DNA of 64,000 nucleotides from CBDDIP01 sp965229005. Its GTDB lineage: Bacteria; Actinomycetota; Acidimicrobiia; Acidimicrobiales; Ilumatobacteraceae. The stretch is taken from the NCBI GenBank assembly GCA_965229005.1, contig CBDDIP010000002.1:1426001-1490000 (forward strand). The letters are read 5' to 3'. Below are positions 16,003 through 26,718 of the stretch, piece after piece. The notes beneath the pieces were generated by a model. It worked only from the letters and a program-made list of their open reading frames with translations, was not told the origin of the DNA and made no database searches. Every line of letters starts with the position of its first letter. The first letter of the stretch is position 1. Made by a program: the position numbers and the translations under genes.

Positions 16003-17034
16003 ATGGAGTTCGGACTCGTCCTGCAGACCACGCCGCCGTCGCGGCGCGTCATCGATCTCGCCAAGCGCGGTGAGTCGTACGGCTTCACGTACGTGTGGAC
16101 GTTCGACAGCCACATCCTGTGGCAGGAGCCGTACGTCATCTACAGCCAGATCCTGGCCGAGACGCGCAACGTCGTCGTCGGCCCCATGGTGACGAACCCG
16201 GCCACGCGCGACTGGACCGTGACGGCCAGCGTCTACGCCACGCTCAACGAGATGTACGGCAACCGCACGGTGTGCGGCATCGGCCGCGGCGACTCGGCGG
16301 TGCGCGTCACCAACGGTGCGCCGACGAACCTGGCGACGTTGCGCGAGAGCGTCAACGTCATCCGCGAGCTCGGCAACGGACGCAGCGTGGACTACAAGGG
16401 CACCGAGCTGCGCTTCCCGTGGGCATCGAAGAGCGAGCTCGAGGTGTGGGTGGCGGCCTACGGACCGAAGGCGCTGGCGCTCACCGGTGAGGTGGCCGAC
16501 GGGTTCATCCTCCAGCTGGCCGACCTGTCGATCGCCGAGTGGACCATCGGCGCCGTGCGCTCGGCCGCCGAGGCGGCCGGCCGCAACCCCGACGACATCA
16601 CCATCTGCGTCGCCGCGCCGGCTTACGTCACCGACGGCACGCCCGAGGGGCTCGCCCACGGGCGCGAGCAGTGCCGCTGGTTCGGCGGCATGGTCGGCAA
16701 CCACGTCGCCGACATCGTCGGCCGCTACGGCAGCGACAGTGGTGCTGTCCCGCAGGCGCTCACCGACTACATCAAGGGACGCGAGGGCTACGACTACAAC
16801 GAGCACGGGCAGGCCGGCAACAGCCACACGCAGTTCGTCCCCGACGAGATCGTCGATCGTTTCTGCATCGTCGGTCCGGTGGAGACCCACATCGAGCGCA
16901 TGCAGCAGCTGAAGGCGCTCGGCGTCGACCAGTTCGCCATCTACCTCCAGCACGACGACAAGGACCACACGCTGCAGGCCTATGGCGAGCGGGTCATGCC
17001 CGCCGTGGCAGAAACGGTGAAGGCACGCACGTGA
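16003..17034 (+). CDS. LLM-class flavin/F420-dependent oxidoreductase
   Basis: The 343-residue product has the luciferase-like TIM-barrel pattern: an N-terminal strand EFGLVLQTTPPSRRVIDLAK, then ESYGFTYVWTFDSH, and the FMN/F420-contacting VCGIGRGDSAVRVTNGAPT region. The sequence resembles the actinobacterial F420-dependent branch often annotated beside dihydropyrimidinase genes. It begins 10 bases after the stop of mmsA and its end overlaps the first permease gene by 4 bases (GTGA), so it is part of the same transcript. A role in oxidation or reduction of a pyrimidine-related compound is inferred from context only. Cofactor choice (FMN or F420) cannot be fixed by eye. Confidence 0.88.
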   Translation: MEFGLVLQTTPPSRRVIDLAKRGESYGFTYVWTFDSHILWQEPYVIYSQILAETRNVVVGPMVTNPATRDWTVTASVYATLNEMYGNRTVCGIGRGDSAVRVTNGAPTNLATLRESVNVIRELGNGRSVDYKGTELRFPWASKSELEVWVAAYGPKALALTGEVADGFILQLADLSIAEWTIGAVRSAAEAAGRNPDDITICVAAPAYVTDGTPEGLAHGREQCRWFGGMVGNHVADIVGRYGSDSGAVPQALTDYIKGREGYDYNEHGQAGNSHTQFVPDEIVDRFCIVGPVETHIERMQQLKALGVDQFAIYLQHDDKDHTLQAYGERVMPAVAETVKART

Positions 17035-17918
17035 CGGCCAGGACGTCCGGTGCTCGGCGGTTCAGCGTTCGCAAGCTCCTCATGTTTCCCGCCGCGTTCG
17101 TCCTCGTCGCGCTGCTGTGGGAGGGCTACAAGGCAGTCGGCCCGGAGAAGGGCGGTGAGATCCTCGGCGTGCGCGTGCTCGCTCGAACCGGAGATCGGCA
17201 GATGCCGCACATCTGGACGATGATCCAGCGCTTCGGTGATCCCGAGGTGCGCGGCAACCCGGAGACGATCCTGGTGGTCGTGATCAAGGCCACGTGGTAC
17301 TCGTTCCGGATGGCGTTCGCCGCCTTCGTCATCGGCGCCCTCCTCGGTTTGCTGCTCGCGGTGCTGATGGCCCGGTTCAAGGTGGTCGAGCGAGCGCTGA
17401 TGCCATACCTCGCCGCATCACAGACCGTGCCGATCATCGTGCTCGCCCCGCTGATCTTCTCGATCATGGCCTACAACAGCCGCGACCTCGCCTCGAAGAC
17501 GTGGTTGGCCGCGCTGCTGCTCGGCGTGTTCCTCGCGTTCTTTCCCGTCGCGGTCGGCGCGCTGCGAGGTCTGCAGGCGACGAAGGAAGCCCCGTTGGAG
17601 CTGATGAGCTCGTTCGCCGCGGGCTGGTGGCGAACGCTGTGGAAGTTGCGCTTCCCGTCGGCGGTGCCGTTCATCGCTCCGGCACTTCGTCTCGCCGGCG
17701 CAGCGGCGGTCGTCGGCGTGGTCGTCTCGGAGATCTCGCTGGGTCTGCGCTACGGCGTCGGCCGGCTGATCCTCACGTACGGGCAGGAAGCCAACAGCGA
17801 TCCGCCCAAGCTGTTCACCGCGGTGTTCGGCGCTGCCGCGCTCGGATTGGTGATGGCAGCGCTGGTGTTCGGCATCGACCGTCTGATGATGCGCAACCGC
17901 CCGCAGGAGGCGTTCTGA
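17031..17918 (+). CDS. ABC transporter permease (NMT1/SsuC type), first subunit
   Basis: This 295-residue integral membrane protein starts at a GTG inside the stop of the previous gene. It has an N-terminal helix (LLMFPAAFVLVALLW), a periplasmic segment, and about five further helices. The EAA-type loop that docks to the ATPase is visible as LELMSSFAAGWWRTLWKLRFPSAVPF. The family imports thiamine precursors, aliphatic sulfonates, taurine, nitrate or pyrimidine-like compounds. With a second permease, an ATPase and a lipoprotein in the same operon it forms a complete importer with a heterodimeric membrane part. Substrate inferred from neighbours: a pyrimidine, hydantoin or ureido compound. Confidence 0.9.
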   Translation: MTARTSGARRFSVRKLLMFPAAFVLVALLWEGYKAVGPEKGGEILGVRVLARTGDRQMPHIWTMIQRFGDPEVRGNPETILVVVIKATWYSFRMAFAAFVIGALLGLLLAVLMARFKVVERALMPYLAASQTVPIIVLAPLIFSIMAYNSRDLASKTWLAALLLGVFLAFFPVAVGALRGLQATKEAPLELMSSFAAGWWRTLWKLRFPSAVPFIAPALRLAGAAAVVGVVVSEISLGLRYGVGRLILTYGQEANSDPPKLFTAVFGAAALGLVMAALVFGIDRLMMRNRPQEAF

Positions 17919-18772
17919 TGGAGCCCAGCATCGGCCAGACCGGCAGAGGTGTCGCGGACGCGTCGGCGGCAGTCTCCGTCGCGGGCGTGTCGAAGGTGTT
18001 CAACCCCGGCCGACCCAACCAGGTCGACGCGCTGGTTGACATCGATCTCACCGTGCGCACCGGCGAGTTCGTCTCCCTGATCGGTCCGTCGGGCTGCGGC
18101 AAGAGCACGCTGCTGCGGTTGATCGCCGATCTGCTGCAGCCGACCAGCGGGATGATCACGATCAACGGCAAGCGCGCCCACCAAGCTCGCGTCGACCAGG
18201 ACTACGGCATGGCGTTCCAGCAGAGCGGCCTGTTCGAGTGGCGCAGCGTCGAGCGCAACATCGAGCTGCCGCTCGAGCTGAAGGGTTGGGACAAGCAGCG
18301 GCGACGCGAGCGCAGCAAGGAGATGCTCGAGCTGGTCAAGTTGCCCGACTTCGCCAAGCACCTGCCGTGGCAGCTCTCCGGCGGCATGCAGCAGCGCGTC
18401 GCGATCGCTCGCGCGCTGGCGGCGAACCCGAAGCTGCTGCTGATGGATGAGCCGTTCGGCGCGCTGGACGAGATGACGCGCGAGCACATGCAGGCCGAGC
18501 TGTTGCGGATCTGCGCCGACACCGGAACCACGGTGGTCTTCGTCACGCACAGCATCCCCGAAGCGGTGTACCTCGCCGATCGTGTCGTGGTGATGTCGCC
18601 GCGGCCAGGACGGATCACCGAGGTGGTCGACGTCTCGCTCGGTCGCGACCGCAGCGAGCTGACCCGCGAGGCGAAGGAGTTCTTCGAACGAGTCACCGAG
18701 GTGCGCGAGGCACTGCGGGCGATCGAAGGCCACGACCACGGCGACCGAGCGCGAGGGATCGACGACCGATGA
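17918..18772 (+). CDS. ABC transporter ATP-binding protein
   Basis: The 284-residue ATPase drives the adjacent importer. Walker A is GPSGCGKSTLLRL, the Q-loop lies in GMAFQQSGLFEW, the signature is LSGGMQQRVAIARAL, Walker B is LLLMDEPFGALDE and the switch histidine lies in FVTHSIPEA. These features are typical of the nitrate/sulfonate/taurine subfamily. Its ATG overlaps the stop of the first permease by one base and its stop overlaps the second permease by four, so all three are co-translated. The N-terminal 20 residues are unrelated to the fold and may be a flexible tail. Confidence 0.94.
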   Translation: MEPSIGQTGRGVADASAAVSVAGVSKVFNPGRPNQVDALVDIDLTVRTGEFVSLIGPSGCGKSTLLRLIADLLQPTSGMITINGKRAHQARVDQDYGMAFQQSGLFEWRSVERNIELPLELKGWDKQRRRERSKEMLELVKLPDFAKHLPWQLSGGMQQRVAIARALAANPKLLLMDEPFGALDEMTREHMQAELLRICADTGTTVVFVTHSIPEAVYLADRVVVMSPRPGRITEVVDVSLGRDRSELTREAKEFFERVTEVREALRAIEGHDHGDRARGIDDR

Positions 18773-19557
18773 CGCCGACGCAACGGATCCGCAGCGGTGT
18801 CGCCATCGTGCTGCCGCCGATCGTGCTCGGCGTCGCCTTCGTGCTCGCCTGGGAGGCGTGGGTCAACGTCCGCGACGTGCAGCCGTTCATCGTGCCCAAG
18901 CCGAGCAGCATCTGGTCGAGCTTCCTCGACGACAACGAGCTCGTCCGCAACGCCGCGGAGGTCACGGGTCTGAACGCGCTCGTCGGGCTCGTGTGCGGTT
19001 CCTTGCTCGGCTTCGCGGTGGCCGTGCTCACCAACCGGTTCCGAGTCGTCAGCGATCTCGTGAACCCGCTCGCCGTGACCATGGCGGCCATTCCCGCAGT
19101 GGTCATCGTCGGGGTACTGAACAACATGTACGCGCTGGACAGCCAGCTGCCCAGGCGGATGATGGTCACCATCGCCGCCTTCTTCGTCGTCTTCGTCCAG
19201 GTGGCCAAGGGCCTGCAGCAGAACGACGCGACGCAGCTGGAGCTGATGCGCTCCTACGCAGCATCGCCGCGACAGACGTTGCTCAAGGTGCGACTGCCGA
19301 ACACGATGCCCTACTTCTTCACCGGTGTTCGCACGGCGGCACCGCTGGCGTTGATCATCGCCCTCGTCTCCGAGTACTTCGGCGGCACGCAGGACGGCCT
19401 CGGGAGCAAGATCTCGAGTGCACTCAACGGCAGCAACAAAGCTCTCGGTTTCGCCTACGTCCTGGGCGGAACCATCGTCGGCGTGATCTTCTTCGCCGGC
19501 TCCAGTCTCCTGGAACAACTCGTCGTCCCGTGGCAGCGGAGACGACGAGCCGGGTGA
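18769..19557 (+). CDS. ABC transporter permease (NMT1/SsuC type), second subunit
   Basis: This 262-residue membrane protein is the partner of the permease at 17031-17918. It has about six predicted helices, the first being IVLPPIVLGVAFVLAWEAW, and an EAA-type loop LELMRSYAASPRQTLLKVRLPN. The start overlaps the ATPase stop (ATGA). Two distinct permease genes flanking the ATPase imply a heterodimeric channel. No other role is suggested by the sequence. Confidence 0.92.
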   Translation: MTPTQRIRSGVAIVLPPIVLGVAFVLAWEAWVNVRDVQPFIVPKPSSIWSSFLDDNELVRNAAEVTGLNALVGLVCGSLLGFAVAVLTNRFRVVSDLVNPLAVTMAAIPAVVIVGVLNNMYALDSQLPRRMMVTIAAFFVVFVQVAKGLQQNDATQLELMRSYAASPRQTLLKVRLPNTMPYFFTGVRTAAPLALIIALVSEYFGGTQDGLGSKISSALNGSNKALGFAYVLGGTIVGVIFFAGSSLLEQLVVPWQRRRRAG

Positions 19558-19595
19558 AGCAGCAGCAACCAGCCAACAACAAGGGGAGAGACCAG

Positions 19596-20822
19596 ATGCG
19601 AGCAAGACGATTGATCAAGGCCGTCAGTGCCTTGAGCGTCGCCGGATTGCTCGTCGCAGCCTGTGGCAGCGACGAGAAGAGCGACGGCACGACCGCAGCG
19701 ACCAGCGGCGGCACCGACACACCCGGCACGACGGGCGGCACGCCGAGCGCCGGCGGCCTGGCCGTCGACGTCTCGAAGTGCACCGCACCGACCGACGCCT
19801 CGGTGAAGCTGCAGCTGCAGTGGGTCACCCAGGCGCAGTTCGCCGGGTACTTCGCCGCGGTCGATCAGGGCTTCTACAAGGACGCCGGCCTGACCGTGGA
19901 CATCGTCGAGGGTGGCGTGGACATCCCGCCGCAGAAGACGCTCGCGTCGGGCGCGGTGGACTTCGCCATCTCGTGGGTGCCCAAGGCCCTCGCCGAGCGC
20001 GAAGCCGGTGCCAAGGTCACCGACATCGCCCAGGTGTTCCAGCGCTCCGGCACCCTGCAGGTCAGCTTCAAGGACGCCGGCATCACGTCGGCCGCTGACT
20101 TCAAGGGCAAGAAGATCGGCAACTGGGGCTTCGGCAACGAGTACGAGATCTTCGCCGCGCTGACCAAGGCCGGTCTCGATCCGGCCAAGGACGTCACGCT
20201 CCTGCAGCAGAACTTCGACATGAACGGTCTGCTCAACGGCGAGATCGACGCCGCCGAGGCGATGACCTACAACGAGTACGCACAGGTGCTCGAGGCCATC
20301 AACCCGGACACCGGCAAGCTGTACACGCCGGAGGAGCTCAACGTCGTCTCCTACGAGGACGAGGGCGTCGGCATGTTGCAGGACGCCATCTGGGCCGACG
20401 AGACCCGTCTCGCCGATCCGGCGTACTGCGGTGAGGCGATCGCCTTCGTGAAGGCGTCGCTGCAGGGCTGGGCGTACTGCCGCGACAACGTCCAGGCGTG
20501 TGCCGACCTCGTGGTCAGCAAGGGCTCCAAGCTCGGCGCCACCCACCAGCTGTGGCAGATGAACGAAGTGAACAAGCTCATCTGGCCGGCAGCAGGCGGC
20601 GTCGGTGTCCTCGACACCGCGGCGTGGGACCGCACGGTCGCCACGGCCACCGGGACCAAGAACCTCGACGGCGCCACGGTGCTGACGAAGGCTCCGGACG
20701 ACACGTCGTGGACCAACGACATCGTCAACGAGGCGATCAAGCAGTTGACCGCGGACGGTGTCGACGTCAACGGTTCCGGCTACGCGGCCGAGACCGTCAC
20801 CCTCACTGAGGGCGGCGTCTGA
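19596..20822 (+). CDS. NMT1/THI5-type substrate-binding lipoprotein
   Basis: The 408-residue protein has a lipoprotein signal with lipobox LVAAC (cysteine near residue 23), followed by a Thr/Gly-rich linker. The NMT1-like binding domain starts with VKLQLQWVTQAQFAGYFAA and DQGFYKDAGLTVDI. The segments TLASGAVDFAISWVPKAL and GKKIGNWGFGNEYE are typical of ThiY/RibY-like proteins that bind pyrimidine or flavin precursors. It is the extracytoplasmic receptor of the importer encoded just upstream. AAGGGGAG 7-10 bases before the ATG is a strong ribosome binding site, which suits high expression of a receptor. A hairpin terminator follows the gene. Confidence 0.93.
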   Translation: MRARRLIKAVSALSVAGLLVAACGSDEKSDGTTAATSGGTDTPGTTGGTPSAGGLAVDVSKCTAPTDASVKLQLQWVTQAQFAGYFAAVDQGFYKDAGLTVDIVEGGVDIPPQKTLASGAVDFAISWVPKALAEREAGAKVTDIAQVFQRSGTLQVSFKDAGITSAADFKGKKIGNWGFGNEYEIFAALTKAGLDPAKDVTLLQQNFDMNGLLNGEIDAAEAMTYNEYAQVLEAINPDTGKLYTPEELNVVSYEDEGVGMLQDAIWADETRLADPAYCGEAIAFVKASLQGWAYCRDNVQACADLVVSKGSKLGATHQLWQMNEVNKLIWPAAGGVGVLDTAAWDRTVATATGTKNLDGATVLTKAPDDTSWTNDIVNEAIKQLTADGVDVNGSGYAAETVTLTEGGV

Positions 20823-20830
20823 TCAACGCA

Positions 20831-21751
20831 ATGCCCAATCGGGCAAACGACGGAGGGCGGGCCACTTCGGTGGCCCGCCTTCTTCGCGCTTGGGCGCCGG
20901 TGATCTTCGTCGTCCTCTGGAGCACCGGGTTCATCGTGGCGCGCTACAGCACGCATGACGCCGGCCCGCTGACGTTCATGTGCACTCGGATGATCATCGG
21001 AGCGGCGTTGCTCTCGGCGATCGCTGCTGGGTCGCGAGCGCCGCGCCTCGAGCGGACGGCGTTGCGCTGGTCGATGCTCACCGGCGTGCTGATGCACGCC
21101 GTCTACCTCGGCGGTGTGTACGTGGCCATCGATCACGGCTTGCCGTCGGGCGTGTCCGCGTTGATCGTCGGCCTGCAACCCGTGCTGACGTCGATCGTCG
21201 CTGCTCGGTGGCTGGGCGAGGTGATGTCTCCTCGGCAGTGGCTGGGCGTCGGCCTCGGACTGGGTGGCGTGGTCGCGGTCGTGGTCGATCGGCTCGCCGC
21301 CGGCGCGCATGGCGTGGCCCTCGGTCCGATCCTGGCGTGCGTGCTGGCGATGCTCGGCATCTCGGCCGGCACGCTCCTGCAGCGCCGTCACGGCGCGACG
21401 ATCCCGGTCCTGTGGGGAACGGCAGCACAGTGCGCCGCTGCAGCGGTCGTGCTCGCTGTGCCGGCGGTGTTTGTCGAGCACGTCGACCTGCGCGTCACCA
21501 CCGACACCGTCTTCGCCATGATCTGGAGCGTGCTCGTGCTCACCCTGCTGTCGGTGTGCCTGCTGATGTGGCTGCTCCAGCGGCAGGCCGCATCGACCGT
21601 CAGCAGCCTGTTCTTCCTCGTCCCGGCGCTGAGCACGGTCGAGGGAGCGATCCTCTTCGGTGAGCGCCTCGGCCCGTTGGCCATCGTCGGACTCGTCGTC
21701 GCGCTGGTCGGCGTGGCCCTGGTGCTGCGTCCGCGGCGGGTGCAGGTATAG
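20831..21751 (+). CDS. EamA/DMT-superfamily transporter
   Basis: The 306-residue membrane protein has ten hydrophobic segments in two EamA repeats: the first begins VIFVVLWSTGFIVARYS, the second ILACVLAMLGISAGTLL. Such proteins export amino acids or other metabolites. The start is uncertain. The ATG at 20831 precedes a strong terminator-like hairpin (20856-20885) that would lie inside the coding region; in-frame GTG codons at 20870 and 20900 are alternatives that begin nearer the first membrane helix. No substrate can be inferred, and a functional link to the pyrimidine block is not established. Confidence 0.88.
   Translation: MPNRANDGGRATSVARLLRAWAPVIFVVLWSTGFIVARYSTHDAGPLTFMCTRMIIGAALLSAIAAGSRAPRLERTALRWSMLTGVLMHAVYLGGVYVAIDHGLPSGVSALIVGLQPVLTSIVAARWLGEVMSPRQWLGVGLGLGGVVAVVVDRLAAGAHGVALGPILACVLAMLGISAGTLLQRRHGATIPVLWGTAAQCAAAAVVLAVPAVFVEHVDLRVTTDTVFAMIWSVLVLTLLSVCLLMWLLQRQAASTVSSLFFLVPALSTVEGAILFGERLGPLAIVGLVVALVGVALVLRPRRVQV
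20856..20885 (+). terminator. Intrinsic-type terminator after the substrate-binding protein
   Basis: GGCGGGCCAC (20856-20865) and its perfect complement (20870-20879) enclose a TTCG tetraloop, followed by TTCTTC. This is a very stable hairpin located 34 bases after the lipoprotein stop and would end the pyrimidine operon. It overlaps the annotated 5' end of the EamA gene. Confidence 0.75.
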
Positions 21752-21809
21752 CGTTCGCCTTGCCAGGTGGACCAGGGGGCCCGCTTGGAACAACAAGGGG
21801 GAGGGTCCA

Positions 21810-23644
21810 GTGTCGGACACCGAATCCATCAGTCGCGTCGTCGTCCGGTTCGCCGGCGACTCGGGCGACGGCATGCAGCTGACGGGCGACCGGTTCACAT
21901 CGGCCAGCGCCCTGTTCGGCAACGACCTGTCGACGCTGCCCGAGTTCCCGGCCGAGATCCGGGCACCAGCCGGGACCGTGCACGGCGTGTCCAGCTTCCA
22001 GGTGCACATCTCCGACCACGACATCACCACTCCCGGCGACGCGCCGAGCGTGCTGGTGGCGATGAACCCGGCTGCGCTGAAGGCCGACCTCGATCGGTTG
22101 GAGCCCAACGGCTTGCTGATCGTCAACAGCGACTCGTTCACCGAGCGCGACCTGTCAAAGGCGGGCTACACCGTCAACCCGCTGCTCGACGGCTCGCTCA
22201 AGGGCTACCGCGTCGTCGAGGTGCCGATGACGTCATTGACGCAGGGCGCCACCGCGTCGTTGGGCGTCAAGCCGCGTGATGCCGAGCGCTCGAAGAACTT
22301 CTTCGCGCTGGGGATGATCAGCTGGCTGTACTCGCGGCCGGTCGAGCCGACGTTGGAGTGGATCACGTCGCGCTTCGCCAACGATCTGATTCGTGCCAGC
22401 AACACCGCTGCGTTCCACGCCGGCTACCACTTCGGTGAGACCACCGAGCTGTTCGAGCACAACTTCGCCGTCGCCCCGGCACACATGCCCGCAGGCGAGT
22501 ACACGAACATCACCGGCAACGTCGCGCTCGCCTGGGGGCTGATCGCCGCCGGCCAGCTGGCCAAGCTGCCGCTGTTCCTCGGCAGCTACCCGATCACGCC
22601 GGCCAGCGACATCCTCCACGAGCTGTCCAAGCACAAGCACTTCGGTGTGCGCACCGTGCAGGCCGAGGACGAGATCGCCGCAGCCGGCATGGCGCTCGGG
22701 GCGGCGTTCGCCGGTCACCTCGGGATCACCACCACGAGCGGCCCGGGCGTTGCGTTGAAGAGCGAGACGGTCTCGCTGGCCGTGTCGTTGGAGCTGCCGT
22801 TCCTGCTCGTCGACATCCAGCGCGGCGGGCCGTCCACCGGGCTGCCGACCAAGACGGAAGCGGCCGACCTGAACATCGCCATCTTCGGTCGTCACGCCGA
22901 GGCACCGCTGCCGGTGATCGCTGCGTACAGCCCGGCGCACTGCTTCCACGCCGCCATCGAAGCGGCGCGCATCGCGCTGAAGTACCGCACGCCGGTGATC
23001 CTGCTCAGCGACGGCTACATCGCCAACGGCAGCGAGCCGTGGCTGCTGCCGGACGTCGACTCGCTGCCCGACATCTCGGTGCCGTTCGCCACCGAGCTCA
23101 ACCACACCGATGCCGACGGCAACGCCGAGTACTGGCCGTACCTGCGTGACGAGAACCTTGCGCGCCCGTGGGCCATCCCCGGCACGCCGAAGCTGATGCA
23201 CCGTGTCGGCGGCCTGGAGAAGGAGGACGGCAGCGGCAACATCAACTACACGCCGGAGAACCACTCCAAGATGGTCCACCTGCGCGCCGCGAAGATCGCC
23301 GGCATCGACGTGCCGGACGTGACGATCACCGGTGACGAGGATGCGGAGATCTGCGTGCTCGGCTGGGGTTCGACGTGGGCCGCGATCGACGCTGCCGTCC
23401 AACGACAGCGACGAGGCGGCACGAAGGTGGCGTGGGTGCACCTCGTCCACCTCAACCCGTTGCCGAAGAACCTCGGCGAGGTGCTGCGGCGCTTCCCGAA
23501 GATCCTCGTGCCCGAGCTCAACCTCGGGCAGCTGTGCCGGATCGTGCGCGCCGAGTACCTCGTCGACGCCAAGCCGGTCACCAAGGTGCAGGGCCTGCCC
23601 TTCACCGCCATCGAGCTCGAGAACGCGATTCAGGAGGTGTTGGC

Positions 23645-23648
<4 letters not shown>
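21810..23648 (+). CDS. korA: 2-oxoacid:ferredoxin oxidoreductase, fused gamma-alpha subunit (KorA)
   Basis: The 612-residue protein joins a gamma domain (VVRFAGDSGDGMQLTGDRF onward, about residues 8-190) to the alpha domain that starts near GNVALAWGLIAAG and contains the substrate-side motif YPITPASDILHELS. This layout is that of actinobacterial KorA, which oxidatively decarboxylates 2-oxoglutarate (or pyruvate) and reduces ferredoxin. Its partner korB follows with a 4-base overlap. The GTG at 21810 is preceded by AAGGGGGAGGG, a strong ribosome binding site. KorAB serves as an oxygen-tolerant alternative to oxoglutarate dehydrogenase and can supply low-potential electrons. Substrate preference cannot be read reliably. 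Confidence 0.94.
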
Positions 23649-24676
<1,028 letters not shown>

Positions 24677-24692
24677 GTCGTCTCGATCGTGG

Positions 24693-25379
24693 TCAGTCGA
24701 CGCGCATGCCGCGCAGCTCGGCGAGCTCGCCGAGCAGGCGGTTCATCACGTCGTCGGTGATCGCCCGGATGTCGTCGCCGTGGCGCACGGCGAGCGCAGC
24801 GACGTCGATCGGCTCGCCCACGCTGACGGTGACCTTCGGTCGCAGCAGCACGCGCCAGCTCGTGACGCGGTGTGCGCCGGCCATGGCGATCGGCACGATC
24901 GGCGCGCCCGACTGGAGCGCCAGGCGCACGGCCCCGGTCTTCGCTCGCTCGGGCCACTTGTCCGGGTCGCGGGTCAGGCGTCCCTCCGGGTACAGGCCGA
25001 CGGCCTCACCCGCAGCGAGTGCCTCGAGCGCGGCATCGAGCGCGTGCGATGCGTCCGCGCTGCCGCGGTTGACCGGGATGAACCCGAGGCGATGAGCGAT
25101 GCGCCCGATGAGGGGAGCGCGGAACACGCCGGCCGTGGCCAGCAGGCGCAGCGAGCGCCCGAGCTTGCGGCACGCCAACGCGAGCAGCACGCCGTCGGCG
25201 TAGCTGGTGTGGTTGGAGATGACGATGATCGGGCCGGCGGGCAGTTGCCGGGCGCGTTCCTTGCGGCCACGTCGGCGCGCGATCTGCAGTCGACTGATGA
25301 CGGTGGTGACGCCGCCCAGCACTGCGGCGAGCACCGCGTAGAGGATCGCGCCGGTGCGGCCCGGGTGTCGCCAGTTCAA
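24693..25379 (-). CDS. plsC: 1-acyl-sn-glycerol-3-phosphate acyltransferase
   Basis: The 228-residue protein has an N-terminal hydrophobic segment and the acyltransferase motifs NHTSYAD (NHx4D) and PEGRLTRDP. It transfers an acyl group to lysophosphatidate at the membrane. It begins at a TTG only five bases after the stop of the aminotransferase gene, with no obvious ribosome binding site, so translation may depend on the upstream gene. A functional relation to the aminotransferase is not evident. Other glycerolipid or acyl-carrier acyltransferases share these motifs. Confidence 0.87.
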   Translation of the reverse strand: MNWRHPGRTGAILYAVLAAVLGGVTTVISRLQIARRRGRKERARQLPAGPIIVISNHTSYADGVLLALACRKLGRSLRLLATAGVFRAPLIGRIAHRLGFIPVNRGSADASHALDAALEALAAGEAVGLYPEGRLTRDPDKWPERAKTGAVRLALQSGAPIVPIAMAGAHRVTSWRVLLRPKVTVSVGEPIDVAALAVRHGDDIRAITDDVMNRLLGELAELRGMRVD

Positions 25380-25383
25380 CGGG

Positions 25384-26718
25384 TCAGCTGCAGAAGCTGT
25401 CGGCGACGGTCAGCGCGTCGTCGAGGATGGCGAGGCCGTCGCGGACGTCGTCGGCGCTCGTGTTGCACGGCGGCACGACGTGCAGGCGGTTGAAGTGGGT
25501 GAAGGGCCACAGGCCCTTGGCCTTGCACGCCGCGGCGAGGTCGGCCATCGGCTTGGCATCGGCGCCGGCGGCGTTGAACGGCACGAGCGGCTCGCGCGTC
25601 TCGCGGTTCTTGACGAGCTCGATGGCCCAGAACACGCCGAGCCCGCGGACGTCGCCGATGCTCGGGTGGTTCTCCTGCAGCTTGGCCAGGCCAGGAGCGA
25701 TGACATCGGTGCCGAGCATGCGGGCGTGCTCGATGATGCCCTCCTCCTTGAAGATGTTGATGCTCGCCACGGCCGATGCGCACGCCAGCGGGTGACCGGA
25801 GTAGGTCAGCCCGCCGGGGTAGGCGCGGTCCTTGAACGAGTCGGCGATCGTGCGGCTGATCACCACGCCGCCGAGGGGGAGGTAGCCGGAGTTGACGCCC
25901 TTGGCGAAGCAGACGAGGTCGGGCTGCACGCCGAACGCCTGGAAGGCGAACCACTCACCGCAGCGGCCGAAGCCGGCCATCACCTCGTCGAAGATCAAGA
26001 CGATGCCGTGGCGATCGCACAGGTCGCGGACGCCCTGGAGGTAGCCGGGCGGCGGGACGAGGATGCCGTTGGTGCCGACGACGGTCTCCAGCAGGATCGC
26101 GGCGACGTTGCCCGGGCCTTCGACCATCAGCACGTCGGACAGGTGCTGGAGGGCGCGCTCGGTCTCTTCGGCCTCGCTCGACGCGTGGAACGCGCTGCGG
26201 TACGGGTACGGGCCCCAGAACTTGACGACGCCGGGCATGCCGGGTTCGCTCGGCCAACGACGCGGATCGCCCGTCAGCGTGATCGATCCACCGGTGCCGC
26301 CGTGGTAGCTGCGGTAGGTGGTCAGCACCTTGCCGCGGCCGGTGTGCAGGCGGGCCATGCGCACCGCGTTCTCCGTGGCTTCTGCGCCGCCGTTGGTGAA
26401 GAAGACCATGTCCAGATCGCCGCCGGCGACCTCGCTGATCAGCCGCGCCGCTTCGCTGCGGGCAGCGTTGGCGTGGAACGGGGCGATGGTGCACAGCTGG
26501 TCGGCCTGCTCCTTGATCGCCGCCACCAGCTTCGGGTGCTGATGCCCGATGTTGACGTTGACGAGCTGGCTGGAGAAGTCGAGGAAGCGGGTGCCGTCCT
26601 CGGTCCAGAAGAAGCTGCCCTCGGCACGATCGACGACGATCGGGTTGAGCGCACCCTGCGCGCTCCAGGAGTGGAAGACGTGGGCGCGGTCGTTGGTGAA
26701 GGCGTCAGACGGAGACAT
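25384..26718 (-). CDS. Class III PLP-dependent aminotransferase
   Basis: The 444-residue enzyme shows the class III pattern: FFTNGGAEATENAVRMAR for the phosphate-binding turn, SYHGGTGGS, the PLP-ring aspartate in LIFDEVMAGFGRCGEW and the PLP lysine in CFAKGVNSGYLPLGG. Related enzymes transfer amino groups from omega-amino acids such as beta-alanine, 4-aminobutyrate or taurine. Together with the pyrimidine catabolism block 5 kb away it could convert beta-alanine to malonate semialdehyde for MmsA; that link is inference. The ATG at 26718 follows TACGAT and six bases. It shares a divergent region with a small HTH protein and a 20-bp palindrome, which suggests regulation. Confidence 0.9.
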   Translation of the reverse strand: MSPSDAFTNDRAHVFHSWSAQGALNPIVVDRAEGSFFWTEDGTRFLDFSSQLVNVNIGHQHPKLVAAIKEQADQLCTIAPFHANAARSEAARLISEVAGGDLDMVFFTNGGAEATENAVRMARLHTGRGKVLTTYRSYHGGTGGSITLTGDPRRWPSEPGMPGVVKFWGPYPYRSAFHASSEAEETERALQHLSDVLMVEGPGNVAAILLETVVGTNGILVPPPGYLQGVRDLCDRHGIVLIFDEVMAGFGRCGEWFAFQAFGVQPDLVCFAKGVNSGYLPLGGVVISRTIADSFKDRAYPGGLTYSGHPLACASAVASINIFKEEGIIEHARMLGTDVIAPGLAKLQENHPSIGDVRGLGVFWAIELVKNRETREPLVPFNAAGADAKPMADLAAACKAKGLWPFTHFNRLHVVPPCNTSADDVRDGLAILDDALTVADSFCS

